Below, piece after piece: positions 9,001 to 18,100 of a stretch of DNA of 64,000 nucleotides. The stretch is from the NCBI RefSeq assembly GCF_000585995.1, contig NZ_CP007410.1, positions 3,685,430-3,749,429 on the forward strand, read 5' to 3'. This DNA is from Pseudomonas brassicacearum (GTDB lineage: Bacteria; Pseudomonadota; Gammaproteobacteria; Pseudomonadales; Pseudomonadaceae). Under the pieces are notes generated by a model. It searched no databases. It was not told where the DNA came from and was given only the letters and a program-made list of their open reading frames with translations. Positions within the stretch are counted from its first letter, which is position 1. The number at the start of each line of letters is the position of its first letter. The position numbers and the translations under genes were made by a program.

Positions 9001-11298
9001 CGTCACGAAACCCTGCGCACCCGGTTTGAACTGGTGGACGGCGAGCCGCTGCAAAAAATCGCACCGGCCGACTACGGCTTCCAGTTGGAGCAGCAGGACC
9101 TGCGCACGATTGCGGACGAGGAACGCAAAGCCACGCTGGAGCACATCGGCCAGATCAACGCCACGCAGTTGTTCGACTTGAACCTCGGGCCACTGATGCG
9201 CGGCCACCTGGTGCAACTGGCGGACGAGGAACATGTGCTGTTCATGACCTTGCACCACATTGTTTCCGATGGCTGGTCCAACAGCGTGCTGGCCCGAGAG
9301 GTCAGCGTGCTCTACACCGCATTCAGCCAGGGCCAGAAGGATCCATTGCCGCCCCTGGCGCTGCAATACGTAGACTACGCCGCCTGGCAACGACGATCCC
9401 TGGAAGGCCCGGCGCTACAAGCGCAGATCGACTTCTGGCACCAGCATCTGGAAGGTGCGCCCGCCTTGTTGAACCTGCCGTTGGATCGCCCACGCCCGGC
9501 GCTACAGAGTTATGCCGGCGGCATCCTCAAGTGCAGCTTTTCGCCCGCCCTCAGTGCCGATCTCCGGGCTTTCAGCCAGGCCCAGGGCACCACGTTGTTC
9601 ATGGTGCTGCTGGCGGGCTGGTCGGTGCTGATGAGTCATCTGAGCGGTCAGGACGATGTGGTGGTCGGCACACCGGTGGCCAACCGTCAGCGTCCGGAGC
9701 TGGAGGCGCTGATTGGTTTCTTCGCCAACACCCTGGCGTTGAGAGTCCGCACCGAACGCGACACCCGAGTCGACGAACTGCTGGCACGGATCAAGGACCT
9801 GACCCTGGCTGCCTACAATCAACAGGACCTGCCTTTCGAGCAGGTGGTAAGTGCGCTGCAACCCACGCGCAGCATGAGCCACAGCCCGTTGTTCCAGGTC
9901 ATGTTGAGCCTGGACAATACACCACCGAAACCGCTGCAATTGCCTGGGCTCGAGGTGCAAACCCTGCAAAGCCCTCACCACACCACCCAGTTCGACCTGT
10001 CGTTGTCACTGATCGATACCGGCGAGCGCATCAGCGGCAGCCTGCAATACGCCAACGACCTGTTCGACACGGAGACGGTGCAGCACATCGCCGGGCTCTT
10101 CGCCAACGTCCTGGAACATCTGGTAGCCGACGAGCAGCAATCCATCGGCCAGCTGCTGGCGGACACGCCACCGCTGGTGCGCTCGGTCAATGCCATCGCC
10201 CAGGCAAACGTCACCGACGACGCCCCTGCCCCGGACTTGCCGTACGAAGCGCCGCAGGGAGACACCGAGATCGCCATCGCGGCCCTCTGGCAGGATCTGT
10301 TCAAACAGGAGCGGATCAGCCGGCACGACGACTTCTTTAGTCTCGGCGGTATTTCGTTGATGGCGGTGCAGATGGCCTCGCGGCTGCGCAAGGTCCTCGG
10401 TAAACCCATCGCCGTGCGCGACCTGTTTGTCGAGCCGACCATTGCCGGCTTCGCCAGGACCCTCGACGGCCAGGCCCGGCCAGGCGCCCACGGCAATCTG
10501 GTACCGATCCGGCGCACGGGTTCCCAACGGCCGCTGTATCTGGTCCATCCGCTGGGCGGTGAAGTGCAATATGCGCGGGATCTGGCGCCTGCGCTGGATC
10601 CCCAGGTTCCTGTCTACGGCTTGGCGGCCAGTGGCCTGGTGGCGGGAGAAGCGCCGCTGTCCGACGTGCCGGCCATCGCGGCGCGTTACCTGACGGCCAT
10701 CCGCCAGGTCCAGCCGCAGGGTCCGTACCGGATCGCCGGTTGGTCGGCCGGTGGCCTGATCGCCTATGAAATGGCGCGTCAACTTCAGGCCGGCGGTGAG
10801 TCCGTGGAGTTCCTCGGTATCATCGATGCCTCGGCCCGTCCTGACCCGGTACCGGCGCAATCGCTCAGCGAAGCGCAGTTCCTGATGGCCTGGCTCCCTG
10901 AGCGCATCGACCCTGAACTGTTCCAGCAACTGACAACGCTGGCGGAACACTCAGACATCGAGGCCATGCTGACGCTGTGCATGACCCATCGCCTGCTACC
11001 GGAGGAGTTGCCCCATGACATCGATGGCGCCCTGCTGCGCACTCACCTGGGGGTTGCCTATGCGACACGCCTGGCCATCGGCGCCTACGTCAGCCCCCCA
11101 AGCCCGCTCAAGGTGTCGCTGTTCACCGCGAGCGAACAGCAACGCAATGACCCTACCCTGGGCTGGCGCGGATTGCTGCAGGATCAAGTGAGCGTGACGG
11201 CATTGCCCGGCACCCATATGACGCTGGTCAAGGCACCCCACGTGACCAAGCTGGGCGAGGCGATTTCCAAGGCGTTGAAAACTGGCACGGGGTCATGA
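1..11298 (+). CDS. Non-ribosomal peptide synthetase, 3' part, with A-less terminal C-T-TE module
   Basis: This is the 3' part of a giant NRPS; the reading frame is open from base 1, so the true start lies outside the window. Domains by base position: end of a C domain (1-540); A1 (~590-2060); T1 (GGHS serine at 2215); C2 with HHIISDG (2785); A2 (~3765-5260); T2 (serine 5422); C3 (~5677-6990) with HHLVSDN instead of HHxxxDG (6085); A3 (~7050-8520); T3 (8683); C4 with HHIVSDG (9253); T4 (GGIS, 10354); thioesterase with GWSAGG (serine 10744) and a GTH histidine at 11215. Specificity residues read against GrsA give DFWNIGMVHK for A1 and A2, the standard Thr code. A3 reads DMKDLGMVDK, nearest to Glu codes of the DAKDLGVVDK type. 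No A domain lies between C4 and T4, so the last residue must be supplied in trans, as in SyrE of syringomycin. No E domain is present. Product: C-terminal part of a lipopeptide ending Thr-Thr-Glu(?)-X, released by the TE. The specific product is not recognised. Confidence 0.93.
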   Translation, partial: AGHDELVIGTTAACREPALHDVIGPLDNLLVLRETCDNATTLQQLWEQTASHLAQALRHRHMQFDQLVLALNPAKDMSRTALFDVLFNFQHGSDTQALVAGLAVSTLETNLGYGKNDLHLLITAGESHWAGHLAYNAEFFDREFVQQLMRHYVRLLEAFVDDLQQRVDDIPLLDSAERQRQILDFNDSEAAWPDTLTVHQIFEEQVRRTPERIAVNLGQENLSYRQLNEQANRLAHRLRAAGVQPQELVAIALDRSVQMIVATLAVLKAGAAYVPIDPSSPQERIAYVLRDSGVRKAIARQDMSPALQSLGIEVLDPLADNGSSTANLPNLNAPDHLCYVIYTSGSTGEPKGALLEHRNVVRLLHNNRSDFQFSADDVWSLFHSNAFDFSVWEIFGALLHGARLTLVPEALRRDPTQLLGFLESEQVTVLNQTPSAFLQLSAAALAAPQVRLERLRYVIFGGESLELGKLDAFHQAFGHVALVNMYGITETCVHVTYKAIGAADIAAGISNVGRPIPTTVAYVLDAQQRLLPVGVAGEICVGGLGVGRGYLNRPALSAERFIADPFRPGERLYRSGDLGKLLDNGEIIHLGRMDAQVKIRGFRIELGEIEAKLLACDGVREARVLAREDVSQGKRLIAYLIPRPGAQLEVAALRKQLGATLPDYMIPSAFVSLEAYPLTANGKLDPDALPAPDLDAMSARGYAAPEGATETALAQIFQELLGLERVGRSDSFFELGGHSLLAAQLVSRVRQQLGGELMLRELFSHPSVEELARVVGDLQNVSSETIGVADRSAPLALSFAQQRLWFLDQLDSSASTAYHMPASLLLRGDLDHAALKAALDRLVARHESLRTTFERHGEQPVQIIAPADCGFALAEQDLRSLSYEQASLSASRIGNSEAVTPFDLRQGPLIRGRLLRLADDEHILLITQHHIISDGWSVGVLVREFAALYRAFSQQQPDPLPALSIQYADYAAWQRQVLDSERLNHQADFWREHLGGAPSLLALPTDRPRPATQSYRGGDVPVEIAPAMRERLERFCQQHNVTLFMALLSAWSVLMARLGNERDVVIGVPTANRGRTETENLIGFFVNTLALRVDLGQNPSVAQLLEQIKQTTLAAHEHQDIPFEQVIEALQPPRSLSHNPLCQVALSLNNTPGGVELSLPGLTLVPVAQAHETSQFDLMLTLGNANGTLAGVIEYASDLFDRSTVERFAQHFQTLLEAMVEDAEQPVLGLPLLSPAQRQASPAAQPPKAVFDPQWLIHQRFEQLVAAQPQAIALVFGELELTYQALNRRANHIARALLAQGVRPDDRVAILAQRGVEMVCAVLAVLKAGAAYVPLDPAYPTERLGYLLSDSRPVALLAQPACLEVLPEHAVPVVHLEDYLAIDDQSLDYNLEASALGLTPRHLAYVIYTSGSTGLPKGVLVEHGNVARLFDATADLFDFDNNDVWTLFHSFAFDFSVWEIWGALSYGGKLVIVPSDVARSPDEFYALVCQQQVTVLNQTPSAFRQLSEARERSDQEHALREVIFGGEALDFRSLRPWTARTALSRTRLVNMYGITEITVHATYYPISQAEIDSGAPSLIGPPLPDLCLRILDAYQQPVPVGVNGEIYIGGAGVARHYLNRDALNAERFISDPFAVEPGARLYRTGDIARYRADGGVVYVGRNDSQIKIRGFRIELGEIEAQLLACAEVREALVIVREDQPGDKRLVAYLIAQEGIALESSALRSQLASVLAEHMLPSAFVTLAAWPLTTNGKLDRGALPAPDLSAAASQHYEAPLGDIEMTLASAWQKLLGVERVGRQDHFFELGGHSFLVISLIERLRQAGLQLDVRTVFSAPTLKAMAAVLAGGSNSQRVVPANLIPADCTAIEPQMLPLVTLSPQEIEHIVADVPGGAGNVQDIYPLSSLQEGILFHHLLQSEGDAYLMRTVVTFNHRQVLDDFLAAVQVVIDRHDILRTALRWHGLPQPVQIVHRQAQLPVILLDGLPGQAALQTLRDHTDTHHLRLDLQRAPLIAAYIIYDEPGEQWLLALLDHHLVSDNVTLRLIMLEIQAVMAGQADSLPPSQPYRNFIAQAASVSQADHEAYFRRLLADVDATTAPYGVLDVRGNGAGIKRAVKHLSDELSARVYRTARQQGVPTSVLFHAAWGLVVAATSGRDDGIFGTVLSGRSQGTAGADHALGMFINTLPMRIRLQQNTVSDIVQDAYQQLSELLTHEQASLALAQRCSAVDASLPLFTVILNCRHGDLVNASGENAVDGGHHEGMHFVASETRTNYPIEIAVANVGSGFSLTAQSITGIDPQRIAAYLGQAVETLVEALEQAPERLASSLDVLPETERQLLLNDFNHTATDFGSAQPIHTLFETQVQANPEAVALVCESQQLTYRQLNRRANHLARQLLELGIEPDQRVAICAERSLDMIVGLMGVLKAGGAYVPIDPAHPAERMAFMLQDSQPRALLTQSALTLPSGDLPVFLLDTADSRRSADDAAFDANPQVPGLTPEHLAYVIYTSGSTGQSKGVMVEHRSVFNFWQVLTRTTHQHCPAPATVALNAGFFFDMSIKGISQLFSGHRLVIIPQLIRASGHELLDFLEQHQVHAFDSTPSQLDTLLAAGLLERQSYQPVSVLLGGEAINAATWEKLRSCPSIRFYNMYGPTECTVDATIDLIRDLGERPSIGRPIANVQVHVLDARGEPTPLGVAGELHIGGAGVARGYLNRPELSAERFIADPFSREPNARLYKTGDLGRWLADGTLEYLGRNDFQVKIRGFRIELGEIENALVACPGIREAVVIAREDSQGDSESKRLVAYVCGEPVPAEQLRSALLNDLPEYMVPSAFVHLDALPLTANGKLDRRALPAPGQESLASKTYEAPQGDTEIAIAEIWKGLLHLDQVGRHDGFLELGGHSLLAVQLLSRLRRKLGARVTLRELFDAPTVRGLASLVQAASPTEAASIPLANRSGRLPLSFSQQRLWFLDHLDHAAGAAYHLPLALRLKGPLDKVALQATLDRLVARHETLRTRFELVDGEPLQKIAPADYGFQLEQQDLRTIADEERKATLEHIGQINATQLFDLNLGPLMRGHLVQLADEEHVLFMTLHHIVSDGWSNSVLAREVSVLYTAFSQGQKDPLPPLALQYVDYAAWQRRSLEGPALQAQIDFWHQHLEGAPALLNLPLDRPRPALQSYAGGILKCSFSPALSADLRAFSQAQGTTLFMVLLAGWSVLMSHLSGQDDVVVGTPVANRQRPELEALIGFFANTLALRVRTERDTRVDELLARIKDLTLAAYNQQDLPFEQVVSALQPTRSMSHSPLFQVMLSLDNTPPKPLQLPGLEVQTLQSPHHTTQFDLSLSLIDTGERISGSLQYANDLFDTETVQHIAGLFANVLEHLVADEQQSIGQLLADTPPLVRSVNAIAQANVTDDAPAPDLPYEAPQGDTEIAIAALWQDLFKQERISRHDDFFSLGGISLMAVQMASRLRKVLGKPIAVRDLFVEPTIAGFARTLDGQARPGAHGNLVPIRRTGSQRPLYLVHPLGGEVQYARDLAPALDPQVPVYGLAASGLVAGEAPLSDVPAIAARYLTAIRQVQPQGPYRIAGWSAGGLIAYEMARQLQAGGESVEFLGIIDASARPDPVPAQSLSEAQFLMAWLPERIDPELFQQLTTLAEHSDIEAMLTLCMTHRLLPEELPHDIDGALLRTHLGVAYATRLAIGAYVSPPSPLKVSLFTASEQQRNDPTLGWRGLLQDQVSVTALPGTHMTLVKAPHVTKLGEAISKALKTGTGS

Positions 11299-11302
11299 AT
11301 CT

Positions 11303-13550
11303 GTGAGGGAGCAGGGCTTGCCCGCGAAGGCGGCGGCACATTCAGCATCGATGCAAGCTGAGCCACCGCTTTCGCGAGCAAGCTCGCTCCCACAGGGGAT
11401 TTGGAGTCCTTGCAATTTCCATGAACACCTCAAAACCAGTGTGGGAGCGGGCTTGCCCGCGAAGGCGGCGGTATATTCAGCATCGATGCAAGCTGACCCA
11501 CCGCTTTCGCGAGCAAGCCCGCTCCCACAGGGGATTGGGGTGAATGTAGCTTCTATGACCGCCTCGGAACCAATGTGGGAGCGGGCTTGCCCGCGAAGGC
11601 GGCGGTACATTCAGTGTTGATGCAAGCTGAGCCACCGCTTTCGCGAGCAAGCTCGCTCCCACAGGGGATTGGGGTGAATGCGACTTCTATGACCGCCTCG
11701 GAACCAATGTGGGAGCGGGCTTGCCCGCGAAGACGGCGGTACATTCAGCATTGAGGCAAGCGGACCCACCGCTTTCGCGAGCAAGCCCGCTCCCACAGGG
11801 GATTGGGGTGAATGTGGCTTCTATGACCGCCTCGGAACCAATGTGGGAGCGGGCTTGCCCGCGAAGGCGACGGTACATTCAGCATCGATGCAAGCTGAAC
11901 CACCGCTTTCGCGAGCAAGCCCGCTCCCACAGGGGATTGGGGTGGATGCGACTTCTATGACCGCCTCGGAACCAATGTGGGAGCGGGCTTGCCCGCGAAG
12001 GCGGCGGTATATTCAGTGATGATGCAAGCTGAGCCACCGCTTTCGCGAGCAAGCTCGCTCCCACAGGGGATTGGGGTGAATGCGACTTCTATGACCGCCT
12101 CGGAACCAATGTGGGAGCGGGCTTGCCCGCGAAGGCGGCGGTACATCCAACATCCCTGCCAGCTGAGCCACCGCTTTCGCGAGCAAGCTCGCTCCCACAG
12201 GGGATTGGGGGTGGATGCGACTTCTATGACCGCCTCGAAACCAATGTGGGAGCGGGCTTGCCCGCGAAGGCGGCGGTACATTCAGCATCGATGCAAGCTG
12301 AGCCACCGCTTTCGCGAGCAAGCCCGCTCCCACAGGGGATTGGGGGTGAATGCGACTTCTATGACCGCCTCGGAAGCAATGTGGGAGCGGGCTTGCCCGC
12401 GAAGGCGGCGGTACATTCAGCATCGATGCAAGCTGAACCACCGCTTTCGCGAGCAAGCTCGCTCCCACAGGGGATTGGGGTGGATGCGACTTCTATGACC
12501 GCCTCGGAACCAATGTGGGAGCGGGCTTGCCCGCGAAGGCGGCGGTATATTCAGTGATGATGCAAGCTGAGCCACCGCTTTCGCGAGCAAGCCCGCTCCC
12601 ACAGGGGATTGGGGGTGAATGCGACTTCTATGACCGCCTCGGAAGCAATGTGGGAGCGGGCTTGCCCGCGAAGGCGGCGGTACATTCAGCATCGATGCAA
12701 GCTGAGCCACCGCTATCGCGAGCAAGCTCGCTCCCACAGGGGATTGGGGTGGATGCGACTTCTATGACCGCCTCGGAACCAATGTGGGAGCGGGCTTGCC
12801 CGCGAAGGCGGCGGTACATCCAACATCCCTGCCAGCTGAGCCACCGCTATCGCGAGCAAGCTCGCTCCCACAGGGGATTGGGGGTGGATGCGACTTCTAT
12901 GACCGCCTCGGAACCAATGTGGGAGCGGGCTTGCCCGCGAAGGCGGCGGTACATTCAGCATCGATGCAAGCTGAGCCACCGCTATCGCGAGCAAGCTCGC
13001 TTCCACAGGGGATTGGGGTGAATGTGGCTTCTATGACCGCCTCGGAACCAATGTGGGAGCGGGCTTGCCCGCGAAGACGGCGGTACATTCAGTATCGATG
13101 CAAGCTGAGCCACCGCTTTCGCGAGCAAGCCCGCTCCCACAGGGGATTGGGGGTGAATGCGACTTCTATGACCGCCTCGGAACCAATGTGGGAGCGGGCT
13201 TGCCCGCGAAGACGGCGGTACATTCAGTGTTGATGCAAGCTGAGCCACCGCTTTCGCGAGCAAGCTCGCTCCCACAGGGGATTGGGGTGAATGCGACTTC
13301 TATGACCGCCTCGGAACCAATGTGGGAGCGGGCTTGCCCGCGAAGACGGCGGTACATTCAGCATCGATGCAAGCTGAGCCACCGCTTTCGCGAGCAAGCC
13401 CGCTCCCACAGGGGATTGGGTGTGAATGCGACTTCTATGACCGCCTCGAAACCAATGTGGGAGCGGGCTTGCCCGCGAAGGCGGCGGTATATTCAGCGAT
13501 GATGCAAGCTGAGCCACCGCTTTCGCGAGCAAGCCCGCTCCCACAGGGTT
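11303..13550. repeat. Tandem array of 17 REP-pair (BIME-like) units, period 134-135 bp
   Basis: The unit starts GTGGGAGCGGGCTTGCCCGC and contains, ~60-70 bp later, the inverted partner TTTCGCGAGCAAGC..GCTCCCAC, then a spacer ending CGCCTCGGAACCAAT. Starts seen: 11305 (degenerate), 11441, 11575, 11709, 11843, 11977, 12111, 12246, 12381, 12515, 12650, 12784, 12919, 13053, 13188, 13322 and 13457. The period alternates between 134 and 135 depending on one extra G in the GGGG(G)TG run. Each unit can fold as two facing hairpins, the typical Pseudomonas REP doublet. The array fills the gap between the end of the NRPS and braA and may act as a transcription attenuator or mRNA stabiliser. Open frames of 60-170 codons on both strands here are by-products of the repeat and are not called. 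Confidence 0.97.
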
Positions 13551-13600
13551 TTCGGGGGTTCGCAATCTCTGGATTCGACACCAAACCTGCTCTGCGGACC

Positions 13601-13703
13601 GGAATGTCCCCGTTTTCCGCTACAGACTTTTCCTACCTGGAAACGCCTAATACCCCCTCAAGCTGAATCGTTTTTGTGGATTGGATTCCATAGGCGATAC
13701 CTG
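13601..13703 (+). promoter_or_regulatory. Putative shared promoter/operator element, copy 1 (upstream of braA)
   Basis: About 100 bp directly upstream of the glycosyltransferase gene is nearly identical to 24035-24138 upstream of the luxR-type gene. Shared blocks include ATGTCCC.GTTTTCC, TACAGACTTTTCCTAC, GAAACGC.TAATA, CTGAA.CGTTT.TGTG and TGGATTC. The order and spacing are the same at both sites, which suggests one regulator controls both transcripts. The regulator is inferred, possibly the LuxR-type protein encoded at 24255. Confidence 0.6.
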
Positions 13704-13757
13704 ATCGCCGTCGATCAGGACTGTCACCCATCGCACGATCACTCTAGAGGGAGCCTT

Positions 13758-15023
13758 ATGCATGTGATCATTACGGCCATCGGCTCAGCCGGTGACGTCC
13801 ATCCATTTGTCGGGATCGGTCGAACGCTCGCAGCACGTGGCCATCGGATAACGTTTTGCGCCAGCGCGGCGTTCGCGCCGGTGATCGAGCGCTGCGGTTT
13901 CAAGTTTCTGCCATTGGGCACCCGCGAGGAATATCAAGCGGTCATGGCTGACCCGGCGTTGTGGCATCCACGGACGGCACTGCCCACCCTATGGAAAACC
14001 GTCGGCGGTACCTTGCGCGACCAGTATCGGCTCTTGGAGCAAGCATGTGACGATGACACCGTCATGATCGGCTCGTTGTGGGCGTTTTCCGCTCGCCTGC
14101 TGCAAGAAAAACACGGCATTCCGCTGATCACCGGCCAAGTCACCCCGTTCGCCATCTGGTCACCCCTCGCGCGTCCCACCCACCCTCCTGGAGAGAACCT
14201 GCCGGCCTTTGTCCCCTATCCCGTGAGACGCCTTTTGCTCAGTGTCATCGAGCACGCCTTCCTGGATCGGCTCATGAAACCGGAGCTCAACGATTTTCGT
14301 CGTGAATTGGGCTTGCCCCCGGTCAAACGCATCATCAGCCAATGGATCTCCTCGCCCGATCGGGTATTGGGATTGTTTGCCGATTGGTTCGCCCCGATCC
14401 AACAGGACTGGCCTGCCCAGACGGTTCTGACCGGGTTCCCGCTATTCGATGAATCCGGCTTCGAGGAGCCCGACGCCGAGCTGGAGGACTTTTTGAACGA
14501 GGCCCCACCGGTGGTGTTTACCCCGGGTTCGACCACGGTGGATGCCGCGCAGTATTTCGCCGCAGCGGCTCAAGCGCTGAAGTTGACGGGCCGTCGCGGG
14601 GTGTTCCTGACCAGCCAGCCAGTAGACCCATCGTTATCCAGCGACGGCACGATTCTGGTCAGGCGCTACGTCCCCATGAGCCGCATCCTGCCCCACACCG
14701 CAGCTCTGGTGCATCACGGCGGCGTCGGGACAACGGCCCTGGCCTTCGCCGCGGGTGTACCGCAGATCACCACGCCGTTTGCCCACGACCATTTCGATAA
14801 TGCGGCACGAATGGAGCGCTTGGGCTGCGGCTTGCAAGTGTCCACTCCGGCCTCCGCCGAATCCCTGGCCGCAGCCTTGGACAAGGTGCTGAACAGTCAC
14901 GAGATACGTACCAGTTGTGACCGCTACAGCAAGCTGATGCCCAGTGGTGACAGCGCCCGCGAAGCGGCGGCGCTGCAAGTCGAGGCACTCGCCGCTCGTG
15001 CTGATGTTTACCGCGTCGCGTAA
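13758..15023 (+). CDS. braA: UGT/RhlB-like glycosyltransferase (brabantamide-type rhamnosyltransferase)
   Basis: This is a 421-aa glycosyltransferase of the GT1/UGT family. The N-terminus MHVIITAIGSAGDVHPFVGI is the typical acceptor-side start of RhlB-like enzymes (GDVHPF). The C-terminal donor-binding signature is HHGGVGTTALAFAAGVPQ, followed by PFAHDHFDNA. The ATG at 13758 is preferred because AGAGGGAG stands 5-12 bases before it and the protein then begins at the family's usual first strand; an in-frame ATG at 13674 would add 28 unlike residues. It lies 105 bp upstream of a Ser-Pro dimodular NRPS, with an FAD monooxygenase after that, which is the order reported for braA-braB-braC. By that analogy it attaches rhamnose to the hydroxylated acyl chain. 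The gene family is clear; the specific substrate is inferred from context. Confidence 0.8.
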   Translation: MHVIITAIGSAGDVHPFVGIGRTLAARGHRITFCASAAFAPVIERCGFKFLPLGTREEYQAVMADPALWHPRTALPTLWKTVGGTLRDQYRLLEQACDDDTVMIGSLWAFSARLLQEKHGIPLITGQVTPFAIWSPLARPTHPPGENLPAFVPYPVRRLLLSVIEHAFLDRLMKPELNDFRRELGLPPVKRIISQWISSPDRVLGLFADWFAPIQQDWPAQTVLTGFPLFDESGFEEPDAELEDFLNEAPPVVFTPGSTTVDAAQYFAAAAQALKLTGRRGVFLTSQPVDPSLSSDGTILVRRYVPMSRILPHTAALVHHGGVGTTALAFAAGVPQITTPFAHDHFDNAARMERLGCGLQVSTPASAESLAAALDKVLNSHEIRTSCDRYSKLMPSGDSAREAAALQVEALAARADVYRVA

Positions 15024-15128
15024 TCACGGATTGACGGTGATTGACTGTGCGCTGCCGATGGCCCGGTTTCAGGCATCCCTCTTTTTATTCGTTTCATCGG
15101 GCCATCGGATCGGCCCACGGAGAACACC

Positions 15129-18100
15129 ATGACTCAGACCATGCCCGCCTCGGGTGCAGAGCACCTGCTTTATCCCCTCGCCGCCCCGCAACTGGATATC
15201 TGGCTGGACCAGGTGCTGCATGGCGACAGTCCGTTGTACAACATCGGCGGCTACGCACGGATCAATGGTGCGGTCGACGCCTCACTGATGCAAATGGCCA
15301 TCGATCAAGTCGTCAACCGCCACGATGCCTTGCGTATCCAACTGGTCCCAGGCTCAGCCGAACATCCGTTGCCACGGCAACGGTTCCTGGGGGCGGTCAG
15401 CGTTCCACTGAACGTACACGACGTCTCCGCACATCGAGATGCGGAGACCAGCGCACTGGCCTTGCTGCAGGAAAACCTGCAAACCGCGTTTTCCTTTGAC
15501 GATGGATTACTGTTGCGGGCGGACCTGATCAAGGTCCGGGAAGATCTCTACTACTTTTTCGTCAATGGCCATCATCTGATCATCGATGGCTGGTCCTTCG
15601 CCATGATCGGCCGGGCGATCAGCCAGGCCTATACCGCCCTGCATGACCAGGTGGAAAACGAGGTCACGGCGCCGACCTATCAAACCTATATCGAGCAGCA
15701 AGGCAGCGTCAAAGACTCGGCCTCCTTCCAGCGCCAACGCCAGTACTGGCTGGATAAATACCGCACATTGCCCGAACCCCTGCTGGCGCCCCGTTATCAG
15801 AGTCGATTCGAGCAGGGCCTGGCGCCCAGCCAGAACCACGCCTGGCGTTTGCCGCGCGCGCTTTACAATCGCCTCGGCGAACAGGCGAAAGCGTCCGGCC
15901 AGGTGACTGTTTTCCACGTGATGCTGGCGGTGCTGTACAGCTACTTCGCCCGCGTCGAGCAACGCGACGAGATCGTGATCGGCCTGCCCATCCTCAACCG
16001 CGCCAATGCTGCACACAAAGCCACGGTCGGTTTATTCGTCGGCATGAGTCCGGTACGCCTGAGCCTGGGCACCGACCTGAGCTTCAGCGAACTGGTCGGC
16101 AAGATCGCCCTGATGCTCAAGCAGGACTACCGCTATCAACGCTTCCCGTTGAGTGAACTGAACCGCGAGCTTGGCTTGCAGAACCAGGGCCGGCGCCAGT
16201 TGTTCGACCTGGTGGTGTCCTACGAACAGGACCAGGACACCTGGTACGGACCGGCGCTCGCCCAGCCCGTCAAACTCAGTAACGGCTACGAACAGATGCC
16301 ACTGTCGATGCACATTCGGGAGGCCGCGCCGGACGACGACGTATGGATGCATTTCATCTACAACGAAGCCTATTTCGAAAGCGCGCAGATCGAAGCGTTG
16401 CAACAGCGCTTCACGAACATCCTGGAGTGCGTGGCCGCTGATTTCGATGCGCCGATCAATACCCTTGATCTTATGCCGGCCACTGAACGCCAGGTGCTGG
16501 ATGAATGGAATCGCACCGACGTCGACTACCCCAGGGATGTGTTGCTCCATCAATTGATCGAGGCCCAGGTCGTCGCTCGCCCCGAAGCGATCGCGGTGCG
16601 CTTCGAGGGGCAGGCGCTGACCTATGACGAACTGAACCGACAGGCCAATCGGCTGGCCCACGCCCTGTTGGAAGAAGGACTTGGCCCGGACGCACGGGTC
16701 GCGATCTGCCTGGAGCGCAGCCTGGAGATGGTGGTGGGCCTGCTGGGCATTCTCAAGGCGGGCGCCGCCTACGTGCCGCTGGACCCGGGTTATCCGACCG
16801 ACCGCTTGAGCCATATGCTGAACGACAGCGCGCCGGGCGTCCTGATCACCACCCGTGGGCTATTGACGAACCTGCCCACCGTGACGATGCCAGTGTTGTG
16901 CCTGGATACCGACCCTGAACGCCTGTCCCGGCAACCGGAGCACAACCCGGACGCCGCCGCACTGGGCTTGACGCCGCAACACCTGGCCTATGTGATCTAC
17001 ACCTCTGGCTCCACGGGCCTGCCCAAAGGCGTCATGAACCAGCACGACGGGGTCGTGAATCGATTGCTCTGGGCCCGCGATGCCTACGGGGTCGATGAGC
17101 ACAGCCGTGTCTTGCAGAAAACCCCGTTCAGTTTCGATGTGTCCGTCTGGGAGTTTTTCCTGCCCTTGCTCAGCGGCGCGCAACTGGTCGTCGCCGCCCC
17201 CGACGGGCATAAGGACCCTGGTTATTTGATGGACATCATGGCCAGTGCCGGCATCACGCTGCTGCACTTTGTGCCGTCGATGCTGCAAATCTTCCTCGAC
17301 CAGGTCGAACCGCAGCGATTGCCCGAGCTGAAGCAGGTCCTGTGCAGTGGCGAAGCCTTGCCCCCGGTCCTGCAGGCGCGTTTTTTTGAACGTTTGCCGG
17401 CGGTGCAGTTGCACAACCTCTATGGCCCCACCGAAGCGGCCATTGACGTGACGGCCTGGCATTGCCGGCCCGACGTTCACGAAGGCATCGTGCCGATCGG
17501 CCACCCCATCGCGAACATCCACATGCATGTCCTCGATGCGAACCTGCAACAGCTGCCGCCCGGGGTCGCCGGCGAGCTTCACATCGGTGGCCTGGGTGTT
17601 GCCCGAGGTTACTTGAACCGTCCCGAACTGACGGCCGAACGGTTTATCCGCGATCCGTTCCAGAGCGCGCCCCAGGCTCGCCTGTACAAGACCGGCGACC
17701 TCGGGCGTTGGTTGCCCGACGGCAGCATTGAGTACCTGGGACGCAATGATTTCCAGGTGAAGATCCGCGGTCTGCGCATCGAGCTCGGCGAGATCGAAGC
17801 ACACTTGCTCGCTTGCGAGGGTGTCAAGGACGCCGTCGTGATCGCTCGCCAGGAACACAAAGGTGATGCGTACCTCAGCGCCTATCTGGTGAGCGAGCCC
17901 GGCTGCGTGCTTTCACCGCAAGCGCTGCAAGACGCCCTGCGCAAGCAGGTCCCCGACTACATGGTGCCCCGGCATCTGATTCAGCTTGAGCAGTTACCGT
18001 TGAATGTAAATGGCAAGCTGGACCGCAAGGCCCTGCCCGAGCCGGACGCAGCGTTGGGCGGTACCGATGCGACAGCGCCGCGCACAGCGTTGGAACAGGC

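Noticed and set aside
11303..13550. CRISPR array
   Set aside because: The whole 134-bp unit is repeated, there are no unique spacers, and no cas genes are present.
11303..13666. Many 60-170-codon open frames on both strands
   Set aside because: They repeat with the 134/135-bp REP unit, are rich in Arg/Ser and read through palindromes; they are products of the repeat, not genes.
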